From the NCBI GenBank assembly GCA_963976815.1, contig CAXBLU010000010.1, positions 62,001-126,000 on the forward strand: a DNA stretch of 64,000 nucleotides, written 5' to 3'. This DNA is from JAHRVQ01 sp963976815 (GTDB lineage: Bacteria > Pseudomonadota > Gammaproteobacteria > Pseudomonadales > Azotimanducaceae). Under the pieces are notes generated by a model, which saw only the letters and a program-made list of their open reading frames with translations, was not told where the DNA came from and made no database searches. Made by a program: the position numbers and the translations under genes. Below are positions 36,798-46,410 of this stretch, piece after piece (position 1 is the first letter of the stretch; the number at the start of each line of letters is the position of its first letter).

Positions 36798-37766
36798 ATG
36801 AATGCACCTCGATCGGATCTAAGTCGAGTCCAGTTTGCCGGTAAAGGTGGCGCCTTCACCGACATCGCGGAACTGATACGACTCAGACATGCCGCCAAAG
36901 AAGTTGCCGCCTTAACGGTCGACAAGTCTCGAAATCCCCTCGCCGGCCTTTTGACCTCAAATTTCAGAGGCCGGGGCATCGATTTTGCTGAGGTTCGTCA
37001 ATATGAGCCCGGCGATGACGTTCGTTCCATTGACTGGCGGGTCACGGCCAGAACTCAACAGCCACACACCAAGGTTTTCCAGGAAGAGCGGGAACGGCCG
37101 GTACTGCTACTGGTTGATCAATCCCGGAACATGTTTTTTGGTTCGCAAAAGCGCTTCAAATCAGTACTTGCCGGTGAAATAGCAGCACTACTCGCCTGGC
37201 TGTCTCTGTCGGGGGGAGATCGGGTCGGCGGTATCGTGTTTAATCAGGATGAACATCGGGACGTGAGACCTAGACGAAGCAAGCACGCGGTACTTCGGCT
37301 GCTCCATGAAATTGACACCTTCAACCATGAACTCAAACGCGAACAGGAAACCACTAACCAGCAATATCTGACCAACGCGCTGCTGAATGTACGCCGGGTT
37401 GCCCGCCATGGCTGCACCGTGATTATTATTAGTGATTTCCAAAACTTCAGCCAAGACACCGAAGTCCATTTACGCCAGATTGCCCAGCACAATGATGTGA
37501 TCGGCATTTGTGTATCGGACCCTCTGGAGGCAAATTTACCGGACCCAGACCTGTACACCATCACAAACGGTACAGAACGGCTGGAAATCAACACAGCCAA
37601 TCAGGACAACCGGCGGGAATACGAGCAGCATTTTCAAACTGGACTGCAGACGATTCGACAGCAATTTATCAGAATAAAATCTCCACTTTTAGAAATGTCC
37701 ACGTCAGAAAATGTAGTGGCGTCGCTTGCTGCAGCAATAGATGGTTTAAAGGGAGGACGCCGCTGA
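36798..37766 (+). CDS. DUF58 domain protein
   Basis: Soluble 322-aa protein with the DUF58 signature FRGRGIDFAEVRQYEPGDD-RSIDW (about 56-80) followed by a VWA-like fold with a partial metal site (LLLVDQSRNMFFG, near residue 101). No membrane segment. DUF58 proteins are regular companions of MoxR ATPases. It starts four bases after moxR and its stop overlaps the next start (TGATG). Confidence 0.92.
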   Translation: MNAPRSDLSRVQFAGKGGAFTDIAELIRLRHAAKEVAALTVDKSRNPLAGLLTSNFRGRGIDFAEVRQYEPGDDVRSIDWRVTARTQQPHTKVFQEERERPVLLLVDQSRNMFFGSQKRFKSVLAGEIAALLAWLSLSGGDRVGGIVFNQDEHRDVRPRRSKHAVLRLLHEIDTFNHELKREQETTNQQYLTNALLNVRRVARHGCTVIIISDFQNFSQDTEVHLRQIAQHNDVIGICVSDPLEANLPDPDLYTITNGTERLEINTANQDNRREYEQHFQTGLQTIRQQFIRIKSPLLEMSTSENVVASLAAAIDGLKGGRR

Positions 37767-38257
37767 TGGCAGATGCCGCCCCGATTGACCCCCTCGCAGA
37801 ACTACGCGATATCCATATGCCGCCCCCCATCGAGACCTGGCCGCCTGCTATTGGTTGGTGGTTGCTGGCCATTTTTGCGGTTGTCGGGCTATTTCTGGGA
37901 CTGCGTTACCTATACCTAGGTTGGAAAAAAGGTGCCTACCGCCGGGAGGCCAATCGTCAACTTAACGCGCTTTTTGAAGCGAATCGGCAGGATCAACAAT
38001 CATTTTTACTCGAGTTCAATTCGCTGTTAAAGCGAGTTGCACTGACCACCTATCCCAGAGAGGAGGTTGCCCAACTAACGGGGGAAGCATGGGTGGCATT
38101 TTTGGATCAATCAGGAGGTACCCATGAATTCACCATGGGTCCAGGTCAGGTTTTGGTCGACGGCCAATACGCGCCTATCTCAACGGTCGACATACAGAAT
38201 TTGTTTCAAGTCGGACAACACTGGATTAAAAATCATGGGGTGAAACACGCAGCATGA
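37766..38257 (+). CDS. DUF4381 domain membrane protein
   Basis: 163-aa protein with one transmembrane helix near residues 30-50 (WWLLAIFAVVGLFLGLRYLYLGW) between a Pro-rich N-terminus (LRDIHMPPPIETWPPA) and a cytoplasmic-looking helical domain. The start LRDIH-P is the DUF4381 hallmark. Start at 37766 overlaps the DUF58 stop; a longer reading from 37508 is excluded because it lies wholly in the previous gene. It overlaps the next gene by four bases. Confidence 0.85.
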   Translation: MADAAPIDPLAELRDIHMPPPIETWPPAIGWWLLAIFAVVGLFLGLRYLYLGWKKGAYRREANRQLNALFEANRQDQQSFLLEFNSLLKRVALTTYPREEVAQLTGEAWVAFLDQSGGTHEFTMGPGQVLVDGQYAPISTVDIQNLFQVGQHWIKNHGVKHAA

Positions 38258-39282
38258 TTGAGTTCGAATGGCTATGGGCAGCATTTTTTCTACCCCTACC
38301 TCTGTTAGCGCTGATCCTGCCCCGGGCGGTGAAACAGGACGCCGCCCTGCACGTGCCATTTTACCAGTCTGCATCAAGCTTCGAAGCGAGTGGCACGGCA
38401 TCCTCGAATCGCTATCTGCTACGCCGTCTTGTGCTCATTATTGGTTGGTTACTGCTGGTGTTAGCGGCTATGCGACCCCAGTGGATCGGCGACCCAATCG
38501 AACTACCAACAACCGGCCGAGACCTGATGATGGCCGTTGATATTTCCGGTTCGATGGGTACTGAAGATATGACCCTCAATAATCAGAGCGTTACCCGCCT
38601 ACAGGTTGTCAAAGAAGTGGTGGGGGATTTTGTTGAACGCCGGGCCGGTGACAGGATTGGCCTAATTCTATTCGGCAGTCAGGCCTATCTACAAACGCCA
38701 TTAACCTTTGACCGTTCGACCGTCAGCACCCTGCTCCAGGAGACTCCCCTGGGAATAGCAGGTGGTAAAACGGCAATTGGCGATGCCATTGGACTGGCGG
38801 TAAAAAGACTATTCGATCGACCTGCAGATAGCCGGGTACTCATTCTCCTAACCGACGGTCAAAACAATGTGGGCGAAGTAACACCGTTACAAGCTGCAAA
38901 AATTGCCGCTCAGCAGGGGGTAAAAATTTATACCATCGGCTTTGGCGCTGACGAACTGGTGGTACCGGGCCTATTGTTTAATCGCACCATCAATCCATCA
39001 TCGGAGCTGGACGCCCAGACCCTGACAGAAATTGCCGAGCTAACCGGGGGCATATACCAACGGGCACGCAACACCCAGGAACTCGAAGGAATCTATGCCG
39101 CACTAGATGAACTGGAACCCATCGAACAGGACCAAGAAACCTATCGACCCGTAAAATCACTGTTCTACTGGCCCCTGGCCGCAGCTCTGATTCTCAGTTT
39201 TCTGCTGGCGATTTTGCATCCGCAACTGCTCGTGTTGTTGAGCCAGACATTGCGCAGGTCTGGCTCGAGGGTGGAAAGCTGA
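38254..39282 (+). CDS. VWA-domain membrane protein (BatA-like)
   Basis: 342-aa protein with an N-terminal membrane segment (about 7-25), a second (about 58-75), a VWA domain, and a C-terminal membrane helix (about 308-328). The MIDAS motif is intact: D96-I-S98-G-S100 in MMAVDISGSMG, with a later LILLTDGQNNVGE. It is the BatA type, anchored with the VWA domain in the periplasm or cytoplasm depending on topology. Position after DUF4381 and before a VWA-TPR protein matches the aerotolerance-type operons. Confidence 0.9.
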   Translation: MIEFEWLWAAFFLPLPLLALILPRAVKQDAALHVPFYQSASSFEASGTASSNRYLLRRLVLIIGWLLLVLAAMRPQWIGDPIELPTTGRDLMMAVDISGSMGTEDMTLNNQSVTRLQVVKEVVGDFVERRAGDRIGLILFGSQAYLQTPLTFDRSTVSTLLQETPLGIAGGKTAIGDAIGLAVKRLFDRPADSRVLILLTDGQNNVGEVTPLQAAKIAAQQGVKIYTIGFGADELVVPGLLFNRTINPSSELDAQTLTEIAELTGGIYQRARNTQELEGIYAALDELEPIEQDQETYRPVKSLFYWPLAAALILSFLLAILHPQLLVLLSQTLRRSGSRVES

Positions 39283-41033
39283 TGGCTGAACTCCACTTTC
39301 TCAGGCCGGAATGGTTTTACGCTGTGGTACCAGCCATCACTCTGTATCTACTTTTTCGCTACCGAGAAGGCAAAGGGTCGGCCTGGGAACGTACCATCGA
39401 TCCAGTACTCCTGCCCCATCTATTGGAAACCTCCCCGGGGAAAACCACCAGGAACCCACGGTTTTTGTTGTTGCTGGGTTGGGGCCTGGGAATCATCGCA
39501 CTAGCGGGACCGGTATGGGAGCAAACTCCGCAACCGGTACATGAGCGGGAAGACGCACTGGTCATCATTTTGGACCTGACCCGATCAATGTACTCAACGG
39601 ATGTTAAACCGAACCGTTTAGTCCGGGCCCGCCGGAAACTGCTCGACTTGTTGGACAGCCGCGTTGAAGGCGTGACTGGCCTTGTTGTATTTGCTGGCGA
39701 TGCCCATCTGGTATCACCTTTAACGGACGATGCCAAAACCATCGCGGAACTCATACCCGCCGTCTCGCCGGAAATTATGCCAGCACCGGGCAGCTCGTTA
39801 GCTCCGGCCATATCCCTTGCTCACAATCTCTTTACCGACGCTGGCATCAGTAGTGGCCGCATTCTAATTGTCACCGATGAGATCCGTGATGTTGCCCAGG
39901 CCCAGGCTATTGCCCGGGACAAACGCTACGCTTTTCCGGTATCGGTTCTGGCCGTTGGCAGCGCCGAAGGCGCACCTATTTTAGACCCAACACTGGGTTA
40001 TATGCGGGATGCTAATGGGCAGATGATCATTCCCAAAGTGGATATTGGTAGTCTTCGGGAATTTGCGAGCATAGCCGGTGGCAGATTCTCCGTCATGACC
40101 CTGGTTGATTCTGATCTAGAGTTCCTCCTGGCTGAACAACCTCTTGAGGATGACCAGGCGTTTAGGCAAACCGAACGGGATTTTGATATCTGGTATGAGG
40201 AAGGTCCCTGGTTGCTTCTGCTGTTATTGCCCTTAGCGGCCCTTGCGTTTCGTAGAGGTTGGTTGTGGCAGGTTTGCTTGATTTGTCTTATCCCTTTAGA
40301 TCAGGCTAAAGCGTCCATCTGGGATGACCTGTGGTCAACGGGCGACCAGCAGGGACAGCAGCTTATGGAGGCCAACGCACCGGATATTGCGGCGGAAAAA
40401 TTTGATAACCCTGCCTGGAAAGCGACAGCCCAATACCGATCGGAAAACTATGAAGCCGCGTCCCAGACATTCTCCACCCTAAAGACCCCCGATGACGCCT
40501 ACAATGCGGGTAACGCACTGGCTAAAGCTGGGAAGTACGAAGAGGCCATTAGCGCTTACGCAAAGGCCCTGGAAAGCGCGCCGGATCACGATGATGCCAA
40601 GTTCAATAAAGCACTGGTTGAAGAACTACTAAAATCAGAACAACAGCAGCAGCAACAGGACGGCGAAGGAGACGAGCAACAATCCTCCGACGATCAAGAA
40701 AAGAATGAATCAGAAGGTGATCAGAACCAGGATTCTGAAAGCCAGCAAAACCAGGATGGCAACCAACAAGATTCTCAGGATGCAGAGCAGCAGCAAGCGG
40801 AAGAACAACAACAGGCCGAGCAGCAGGAACAGGAGGAAGGAGAGGCACAGGATCAACAGTTCTCTGAATCAGACTCAGCCCCTTTGTCCGACGAAGAACA
40901 GCAGGCCCTGGAACAATGGCTACGCAAAGTACCGGACGATCCAGGCGGGTTGCTGCGACGCAAGTTTGAAATGCAATATCAAGAAAGATTAAACCGAGGT
41001 AATTCGACGAAAAATGATTCATCGAACTGGTAA
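39282..41033 (+). CDS. VWA and TPR fusion protein (BatB/BatC-like)
   Basis: 583-aa protein: two N-terminal membrane segments (about 11-27, 60-78), VWA domain with D98-L-T100-R-S102 (Thr in place of the middle Ser), two further membrane segments near 305-345, a TPR-like region (about 390-450: NAGNALAKAGKYEEAISAYAKAL), then a Gln/Glu/Asp-rich low-complexity run (about 450-540) and a conserved tail (LSDEEQQALEQWLRKVPDDPG). It combines what are BatB and BatC in Bacteroides. It overlaps the previous and following genes, so the operon is tightly coupled. Confidence 0.88.
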   Translation: MAELHFLRPEWFYAVVPAITLYLLFRYREGKGSAWERTIDPVLLPHLLETSPGKTTRNPRFLLLLGWGLGIIALAGPVWEQTPQPVHEREDALVIILDLTRSMYSTDVKPNRLVRARRKLLDLLDSRVEGVTGLVVFAGDAHLVSPLTDDAKTIAELIPAVSPEIMPAPGSSLAPAISLAHNLFTDAGISSGRILIVTDEIRDVAQAQAIARDKRYAFPVSVLAVGSAEGAPILDPTLGYMRDANGQMIIPKVDIGSLREFASIAGGRFSVMTLVDSDLEFLLAEQPLEDDQAFRQTERDFDIWYEEGPWLLLLLLPLAALAFRRGWLWQVCLICLIPLDQAKASIWDDLWSTGDQQGQQLMEANAPDIAAEKFDNPAWKATAQYRSENYEAASQTFSTLKTPDDAYNAGNALAKAGKYEEAISAYAKALESAPDHDDAKFNKALVEELLKSEQQQQQQDGEGDEQQSSDDQEKNESEGDQNQDSESQQNQDGNQQDSQDAEQQQAEEQQQAEQQEQEEGEAQDQQFSESDSAPLSDEEQQALEQWLRKVPDDPGGLLRRKFEMQYQERLNRGNSTKNDSSNW

Positions 41034-42696
41034 ATTACTCACCCTGGTCGCCGCCTGGATGTTCGCCTCCAGCGCGCTCGCGTCCCTGTCAGTATCCGTT
41101 GACCGAACGGAAATATCCGATGCTGATTTATTAAAACTCACTGTGCTGGTCCGTGACACGACGACCGCAACCAATCCTGATTTTCGTGCATTGGAAACCG
41201 ACTTCGAAATTGTGCAGCGTTCCGGCCCCAATCAGAGCAGCAAGATATCAATCATCAACGGTAGACAGAGCTCGGAAGTGACAGTGTCCTGGGAGCTTAG
41301 ACTCCGGCCAAAAAGACTCGGTAACCTGTCTATTCCTGCCTTTCGAATCGGCAGCGATACTTCTCGCCCAATCAGCATAAAAGTGAGTCGTCAATCCGAA
41401 GCAATGAAACAAAAAATGTCTCAGCTGGTGTTTTTCGATACAGACGTCGACACCACCGAGACATACGTTCAGGGCCAGATCATCTATACGATCAAACTCT
41501 ATTATGTTGAAAACATCTCGGGTGATTTCCCACCAATGCCAAATATTCCCGACGCTGTGGTCGAAACCATAGAGGGGGAACGACGGTATGACGCTATTAC
41601 CAACGGGCGACGCTACTATGTGCTCGAAAAACGCTATGGCATCTATCCACAAAAAAGTGGCGAAATGACAATTCCTGCCCAGACCTTCTCGGGGTTTCGC
41701 GTAGGGCCCGGGTTCTTTTCAACTAGAGAACCGGTACTCACTCGATCAGAAGCACACGTGATTAACATTAAAGCCAAGCCAGCCGAATTTACCTTTGACC
41801 ACTGGTTACCCGCCACAAACGTTAGCATTGCGGAAACCTGGGTAGGCGGAGCGCCCAGCTTTACCGTTGGAGAACCGGTCAATCGTTCCATTGTCATCTC
41901 TGCTTCCGGTGTGGCTGCATCCCTATTACCCCACCTCGACAACACTCCTATTGAAGGTGCCAAAACCTATCAGGACCCGGCTGTTGAGGACCAAACCCTA
42001 ACGGCGGATGGTATTGATTCTATTCAAACTATTGTTGTCGGCATTGTCCCGACTAAACCAGGCACTCTCGAGTTACCCGCCATAGAAATTCCCTGGTGGA
42101 ACACCAAAACCGACCAGCTAGAGGTCGCAAAAATCCCAGCCCAGAGTTTTAATGTTGTTGGGTCACCGAAAAATCAGCAGATTGCACATCAATCCCAGGA
42201 TGTCATCACGCCGATACCAACTAGCGGCACGACCCAGCCTACCGAGGTTGGTCGGTCCTATTGGCAATACGCCACCGCTGGCCTACTGATGCTTTGGCTA
42301 TTAACCCTGATGCTCTGGTTTGTTCAGGCCCGCAGAGTTCGCGCTTTGATACCCAAAACCAGTCTGAAACCCAGCATGGAATCAAACCTGGCGCAGACGT
42401 TAAAAGATCTCAAAATTGCTTGCCGGGAAAACGATGCACCGTTGGCACAGTCACTTGTTATCCAGTGGGGAAACTTAAAGTACAACAACATCCACTCCCT
42501 GCAACAGTTGGTGAAACGAGTAGGTGAGGATCATCTCCAGGTCGCGGTCAATGAACTCGAATCAAGTTTATACGCGCCGAATGCTAAAGGTAGCTGGCAA
42601 GGAAAAACGCTATGGGAGTCGATCCAGGCGGTTGGGAGCAACACAGCGCAGAAAAAAAAGCAGAGCCAGCTAACGCCGGCTCTTAATCCCGGTTAG
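41014..42696 (+). CDS. BatD-like protein
   Basis: Periplasmic protein of 560 aa anchored by one helix. Signal peptide (about 1-24), beta-rich repeats resembling BatD (LSVSVDRTEISDADLLKLTV; VSWELRLRPKRLGNLSIPAF), a transmembrane helix near residues 413-435, and a helical C-terminal tail. It is the last gene of the MoxR/VWA operon. Its start is 20 bp inside the previous gene. The 3' end overlaps the end of pepN and contains pepN's terminator on the other strand. Confidence 0.87.
   Translation: MIHRTGKLLTLVAAWMFASSALASLSVSVDRTEISDADLLKLTVLVRDTTTATNPDFRALETDFEIVQRSGPNQSSKISIINGRQSSEVTVSWELRLRPKRLGNLSIPAFRIGSDTSRPISIKVSRQSEAMKQKMSQLVFFDTDVDTTETYVQGQIIYTIKLYYVENISGDFPPMPNIPDAVVETIEGERRYDAITNGRRYYVLEKRYGIYPQKSGEMTIPAQTFSGFRVGPGFFSTREPVLTRSEAHVINIKAKPAEFTFDHWLPATNVSIAETWVGGAPSFTVGEPVNRSIVISASGVAASLLPHLDNTPIEGAKTYQDPAVEDQTLTADGIDSIQTIVVGIVPTKPGTLELPAIEIPWWNTKTDQLEVAKIPAQSFNVVGSPKNQQIAHQSQDVITPIPTSGTTQPTEVGRSYWQYATAGLLMLWLLTLMLWFVQARRVRALIPKTSLKPSMESNLAQTLKDLKIACRENDAPLAQSLVIQWGNLKYNNIHSLQQLVKRVGEDHLQVAVNELESSLYAPNAKGSWQGKTLWESIQAVGSNTAQKKKQSQLTPALNPG
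42651..42683 (-). terminator. Intrinsic terminator of pepN, inside the 3' end of the BatD gene
   Basis: On the minus strand the stem agagccggc/gctggctct (42683-42675 with 42670-42662, one mismatch, loop gtta) is followed by eight T (42659-42652). It is located in the coding 3' end of batD. Confidence 0.8.
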
Positions 42697-45413
42697 ACGC
42701 TTTTAGACGCAATCTCAAAAACGTCCGGCGACAAATCATCCGCCGCAAGAATTCTCTCAAGCTGAGTTTTCATCAGCGCCTGTCGAGCCTGATCGTACTT
42801 GCGCCACCTCGTAAGTGGAGACAACATGCGAGCCGCCATCTGGGGATTAATGCCATTGAGTTCAATCACACAATCCGCCAAAAACCCATAGCCAGATCCG
42901 TCTTTGTTGTGAAAATTCACTATGTTTTGGAACGCAAATGAAGTCACCACAGAGCGCATCCGATTGGGATTTTTCATGGTAAACGCGTCGTGCTGTATGA
43001 GTGCTTGAACGCGTGAAAGTCCATCGGGCAATGGGCAACTGGCTTGCATAGCAAACCACTGATCGATCACCAACGCTTCATTAGCCCAGCGTTTATAAAA
43101 TTCTGATAGCGCCTTCTCGCGGGGTAATGCCGCGCCATCTGCAGGACAGTTAATTAATGCCCGAATTGCAGCACTGGTGTCGGACATATTATCAGCGGAT
43201 TCAAACTGAGCGACACATAGATCAATCGCTTCGGTCTCGGTTCCAAGCATTAGATACCCAAGGCAGACATTCTTAAGGGATCGACGGGCGACCTCATCAG
43301 AACCAAAACGATAACTCTCGTTGGATTGATTAAGTTTGTACACCGACAAAAATAGGCCCTTTAGCTTTGTCGCCAATTCTAACCGAACCGCTTCTCTGGC
43401 CTGATGAATTGCATCAACATCAGCAATGGTAGTCAATTCAGCCAGGTAGGCTTCCGTTGGCATCACTAACATATCCGCAATCATGGCCTTGTCGATTGAA
43501 CCATCACTGGTATGGTTAACCGCCTCATCTAATAAGCCTTCTACAGCGGTCACAATGCGAGCATCAATCTCTACGGCTGATCCCTTTTGAATCTGGGTAA
43601 TCACGTCATTAATCACGCCGACCGCAAGCCGCTGTCCCGCTTCCCAGCGATTAAATCCATCGCTGTCATGCTGCATCAAAAACTGGAGTTCATCACGACT
43701 ATAATCAAAGTTGAGTTTGACCGGCGCTGAAAAGCCCCGCAGTAAAGAAATTACTGGTTTCTCTGTGACATTTAAAAACTCAAAACTCTGAACCGCTTCT
43801 CTCAAATTCAGGATAACCGTGTACTGGTCAGCGGTCACAATATTGGCGACATCAGCTTCACTAGCACTGAATTGAATATCCTCACCATCAGCACCGATCA
43901 ACCCGACGGCAATAGGCATATGGAATGGCTGCTTTGAGTCCTGGCCCGGAGTGGATGGGCAAGACTGACTAACCGTCAACCTGTATGAGCTCGCAGCTTC
44001 ATCAAAGGAACCATCAACCTCCAGCACCGGGGTCCCTGCCTGGCTATACCAATATCGAAATTGCGACAGATCAGTTTCGTTAGCGTCTTCCATTGCCCGG
44101 ACAAAATCTTCCGTAGTCACCGCCTGGCCGTCATGCCGATCAAAATACAAATCGGTACCTTTACGAAAGTGCTCTTCCGAAAGTAGAGTACGGATCATTC
44201 GAACCACTTCAGCGCCTTTTTCGTAAACCGTTGCGGTGTAAAAGTTATTAATTTCAATATAGGAGCTTGGCCGAATAGGATGGGCCATGGGGCCCGCATC
44301 CTCTGGGAACTGAGAATTACGCAGTACTGCAACATCATCTACTCGGCAAACCGTTGGCGACCCCATGGATGCAGAAAACTGCTGATCCCGTAGCACCGTG
44401 AAGCCTTCCTTTAGACTTAACTGGAACCAATCACGGCAGGTCACTCGGTTGCCGGACCAGTTATGAAAATACTCATGACCCACAACCGCCTCAACCCTCT
44501 GATAACCAGCATCCGTCGTAGTGTCAGGCCGGGCCAGGACGCAGGAGGTGTTAAAAATATTTAGGCCCTTATTTTCCATAGCCCCCATGTTGAAGCTCTC
44601 TACCGCAACAATCATAAAGATATCGAGATCGTACTCACGGCCGTAGGTCTTCTCATCCCAGGCCATTGAATTTTTTAGGGCCGTCATCGCAAATTCGAGC
44701 TTGTCGATATTGTGTGCTTCGGTGAATATCTGAAGCGTCACATCTCGACCGCTCATGGTCGTGTAATGATCCTCGATAAACTGTAAATCGCCGGCAACCA
44801 TCGCAAATAGATAAGCGGGTTTGTCGAATGGATCCTCCCAGGTCACCCAGTGCTTTTCGCCCGCATCACCGCGGGCAATCTCATTACCATTGGAAAGCAA
44901 GATCGGGTACCGGCTCTTCTCTGCCTGAATGGTGGTCGTGTACTTGGACATCACATCCGGTCGATCCTGGTACCAGGTAATATTGCGAAACCCTTCAGCT
45001 TCACACTGGGTACAAAACATATCGCCGGACTTATAGAGGCCTTCCAGTGCTGTATTTTCTTGAGGTTTCAAAGCAACCTGGGTCTCAAGGGAAAAAGCGT
45101 CTGGCACTCCAAATAGCGTTAACTGATCGCCTTCAATCCTGTATTCATTCGACAGCAATTCTCGGCCGTCAATCTTAATAACCCGGGTATCCAGATTGAC
45201 GCTACCATTTAGGACCAGATCAGAACCCTTTGAATCCAGGCCTTTTGAATCCAGCCCTTTTGAACCAAAGTCTGGGTTTTTGGTCAGTGACAGTACCGAG
45301 GTGACGAAACTCACGTCCTCATTCAGATCCACATGTAAATCCGTCGTCCCGATCAGGAAGGGAGGAACACGATATTCACTAAGTTCAATGGCTTTGGGTT
45401 GACCGTCTTTCAT
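42693..45413 (-). CDS. pepN: Aminopeptidase N
   Basis: Cytosolic M1 zinc aminopeptidase, 906 aa. The exopeptidase motif GAMEN (277-281) and the zinc site HEYFH (313-317) with Glu336 are present. Residues 49-63 contain three copies of a five-residue unit (GSKGL-DSKGL-DSKGS) encoded by a 15-bp tandem repeat, in a loop of the N-terminal beta domain. The gene is monocistronic, divergent from DUF2797, and ends with a four-base overlap with batD. Confidence 0.96.
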   Translation of the reverse strand: MKDGQPKAIELSEYRVPPFLIGTTDLHVDLNEDVSFVTSVLSLTKNPDFGSKGLDSKGLDSKGSDLVLNGSVNLDTRVIKIDGRELLSNEYRIEGDQLTLFGVPDAFSLETQVALKPQENTALEGLYKSGDMFCTQCEAEGFRNITWYQDRPDVMSKYTTTIQAEKSRYPILLSNGNEIARGDAGEKHWVTWEDPFDKPAYLFAMVAGDLQFIEDHYTTMSGRDVTLQIFTEAHNIDKLEFAMTALKNSMAWDEKTYGREYDLDIFMIVAVESFNMGAMENKGLNIFNTSCVLARPDTTTDAGYQRVEAVVGHEYFHNWSGNRVTCRDWFQLSLKEGFTVLRDQQFSASMGSPTVCRVDDVAVLRNSQFPEDAGPMAHPIRPSSYIEINNFYTATVYEKGAEVVRMIRTLLSEEHFRKGTDLYFDRHDGQAVTTEDFVRAMEDANETDLSQFRYWYSQAGTPVLEVDGSFDEAASSYRLTVSQSCPSTPGQDSKQPFHMPIAVGLIGADGEDIQFSASEADVANIVTADQYTVILNLREAVQSFEFLNVTEKPVISLLRGFSAPVKLNFDYSRDELQFLMQHDSDGFNRWEAGQRLAVGVINDVITQIQKGSAVEIDARIVTAVEGLLDEAVNHTSDGSIDKAMIADMLVMPTEAYLAELTTIADVDAIHQAREAVRLELATKLKGLFLSVYKLNQSNESYRFGSDEVARRSLKNVCLGYLMLGTETEAIDLCVAQFESADNMSDTSAAIRALINCPADGAALPREKALSEFYKRWANEALVIDQWFAMQASCPLPDGLSRVQALIQHDAFTMKNPNRMRSVVTSFAFQNIVNFHNKDGSGYGFLADCVIELNGINPQMAARMLSPLTRWRKYDQARQALMKTQLERILAADDLSPDVFEIASKSV
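45226..45270 (-). repeat. 15-bp tandem repeat (three copies) in pepN
   Basis: Units ccctttgaatccagg, ccttttgaatccagc and ccttttgaaccaaag (plus-strand reading) lie end to end. They encode five-residue units near residue 50-63 of PepN. Expansion would keep the frame. Confidence 0.8.
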
Positions 45414-45553
45414 GTACTACCTCGTATGGCTCGCGATCCTCTGGGTAAAAGAACCGCATAAAAATTTGGCAAAGGGCTTTTGACCCGGCTCGCTATTGTA
45501 GCGATTTGAATCATCTCTCGCGAGTGCTGTCGCCGGACTGATACAATACGTCG

Positions 45554-46387
45554 ATGAGAGGATACGCAAAAAAACTGGTCAGCATTCACACAAGCCCCGT
45601 GAACTATTCGCTACCCCTGGATGATGAGCTTGTGCCCCTCAATTCTCTAATTGGTAGCCGACTCAGGCTCGAACATCACGGCAGCATTCTTTGTCATAAT
45701 TGCGGTAAACCGAGCCCTAAGAGCTACTCCCAGGGCTATTGCTACCCCTGTTTTAAGAAACTACCCCAATGCGACCTCTGCATGGTCAGCCCGGAGCGGT
45801 GCCACTTTGATGCCGGCACCTGTCGTGATGACACATTTGCTGAATCTTTCTGTATGCAGCCCCACATTGTGTATCTGGCAAATTCCTCGGGATTAAAAGT
45901 GGGCATCACCAGATCCGGTCAAATTCCAACGCGATGGATAGACCAGGGAGCCGTTCAGGGCATGCCGATGCTTGAGACCCAGAGCCGCAAGATTGCTGGA
46001 TTGGCCGAGGTTATATTCAAAGCCCACGTTAACGACAAAACCCAGTGGCAACGAATGTTAAAAAGTGAGGCTTCGCACGTTGACCTACCCAAAGCCAAAA
46101 CTGAACTATTGGCCGAGGTAGGAGACGAATTAGCCTTACTAAAAACTAAACACGGTGATTTTGCCTTTAAGCTGCTCGATGATCCCAGCGTGACAACAAT
46201 CCGCTATCCCGTTGAAACCTACCCCACCAAAGTGACAAGCCTGAACTTTGACAAGACCCCCGTGATTGAAGGCACACTGGTGGGAATTAAGGGGCAGTAT
46301 TTGATTTTTGATGTTGGCGTATTGAATATTCGAAAGTTTAGTGCCTATGAACTTGAACTCACAGAGCTGTCTGCAGGTTTGTTATAG
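45554..46387 (+). CDS. DUF2797 cysteine-rich protein
   Basis: Unknown 277-aa cytoplasmic protein matching DUF2797. Cys47/50, 63/66, 73/76 and 83/90 look like two zinc sites; a further Cys is at 100. Residues 104-133 (HIVYLANSSGLKVGITR, RWIDQGA) resemble a GIY-YIG-like strand arrangement, but the known catalytic residues are not all visible, so nuclease activity is only a possibility. Often found near pepN in related genomes. It ends 23 bases before the rhomboid gene's stop (convergent). Confidence 0.78.
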   Translation: MRGYAKKLVSIHTSPVNYSLPLDDELVPLNSLIGSRLRLEHHGSILCHNCGKPSPKSYSQGYCYPCFKKLPQCDLCMVSPERCHFDAGTCRDDTFAESFCMQPHIVYLANSSGLKVGITRSGQIPTRWIDQGAVQGMPMLETQSRKIAGLAEVIFKAHVNDKTQWQRMLKSEASHVDLPKAKTELLAEVGDELALLKTKHGDFAFKLLDDPSVTTIRYPVETYPTKVTSLNFDKTPVIEGTLVGIKGQYLIFDVGVLNIRKFSAYELELTELSAGLL

Positions 46388-46410
46388 TCTGTGTTTTTAT
46401 CGCCCGGGTC

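Noticed and set aside
39359..39811. Minus-strand ORF of 150 codons opposite the VWA-TPR gene
   Set aside because: Shadow of a clear gene; biased third-codon composition explains it.
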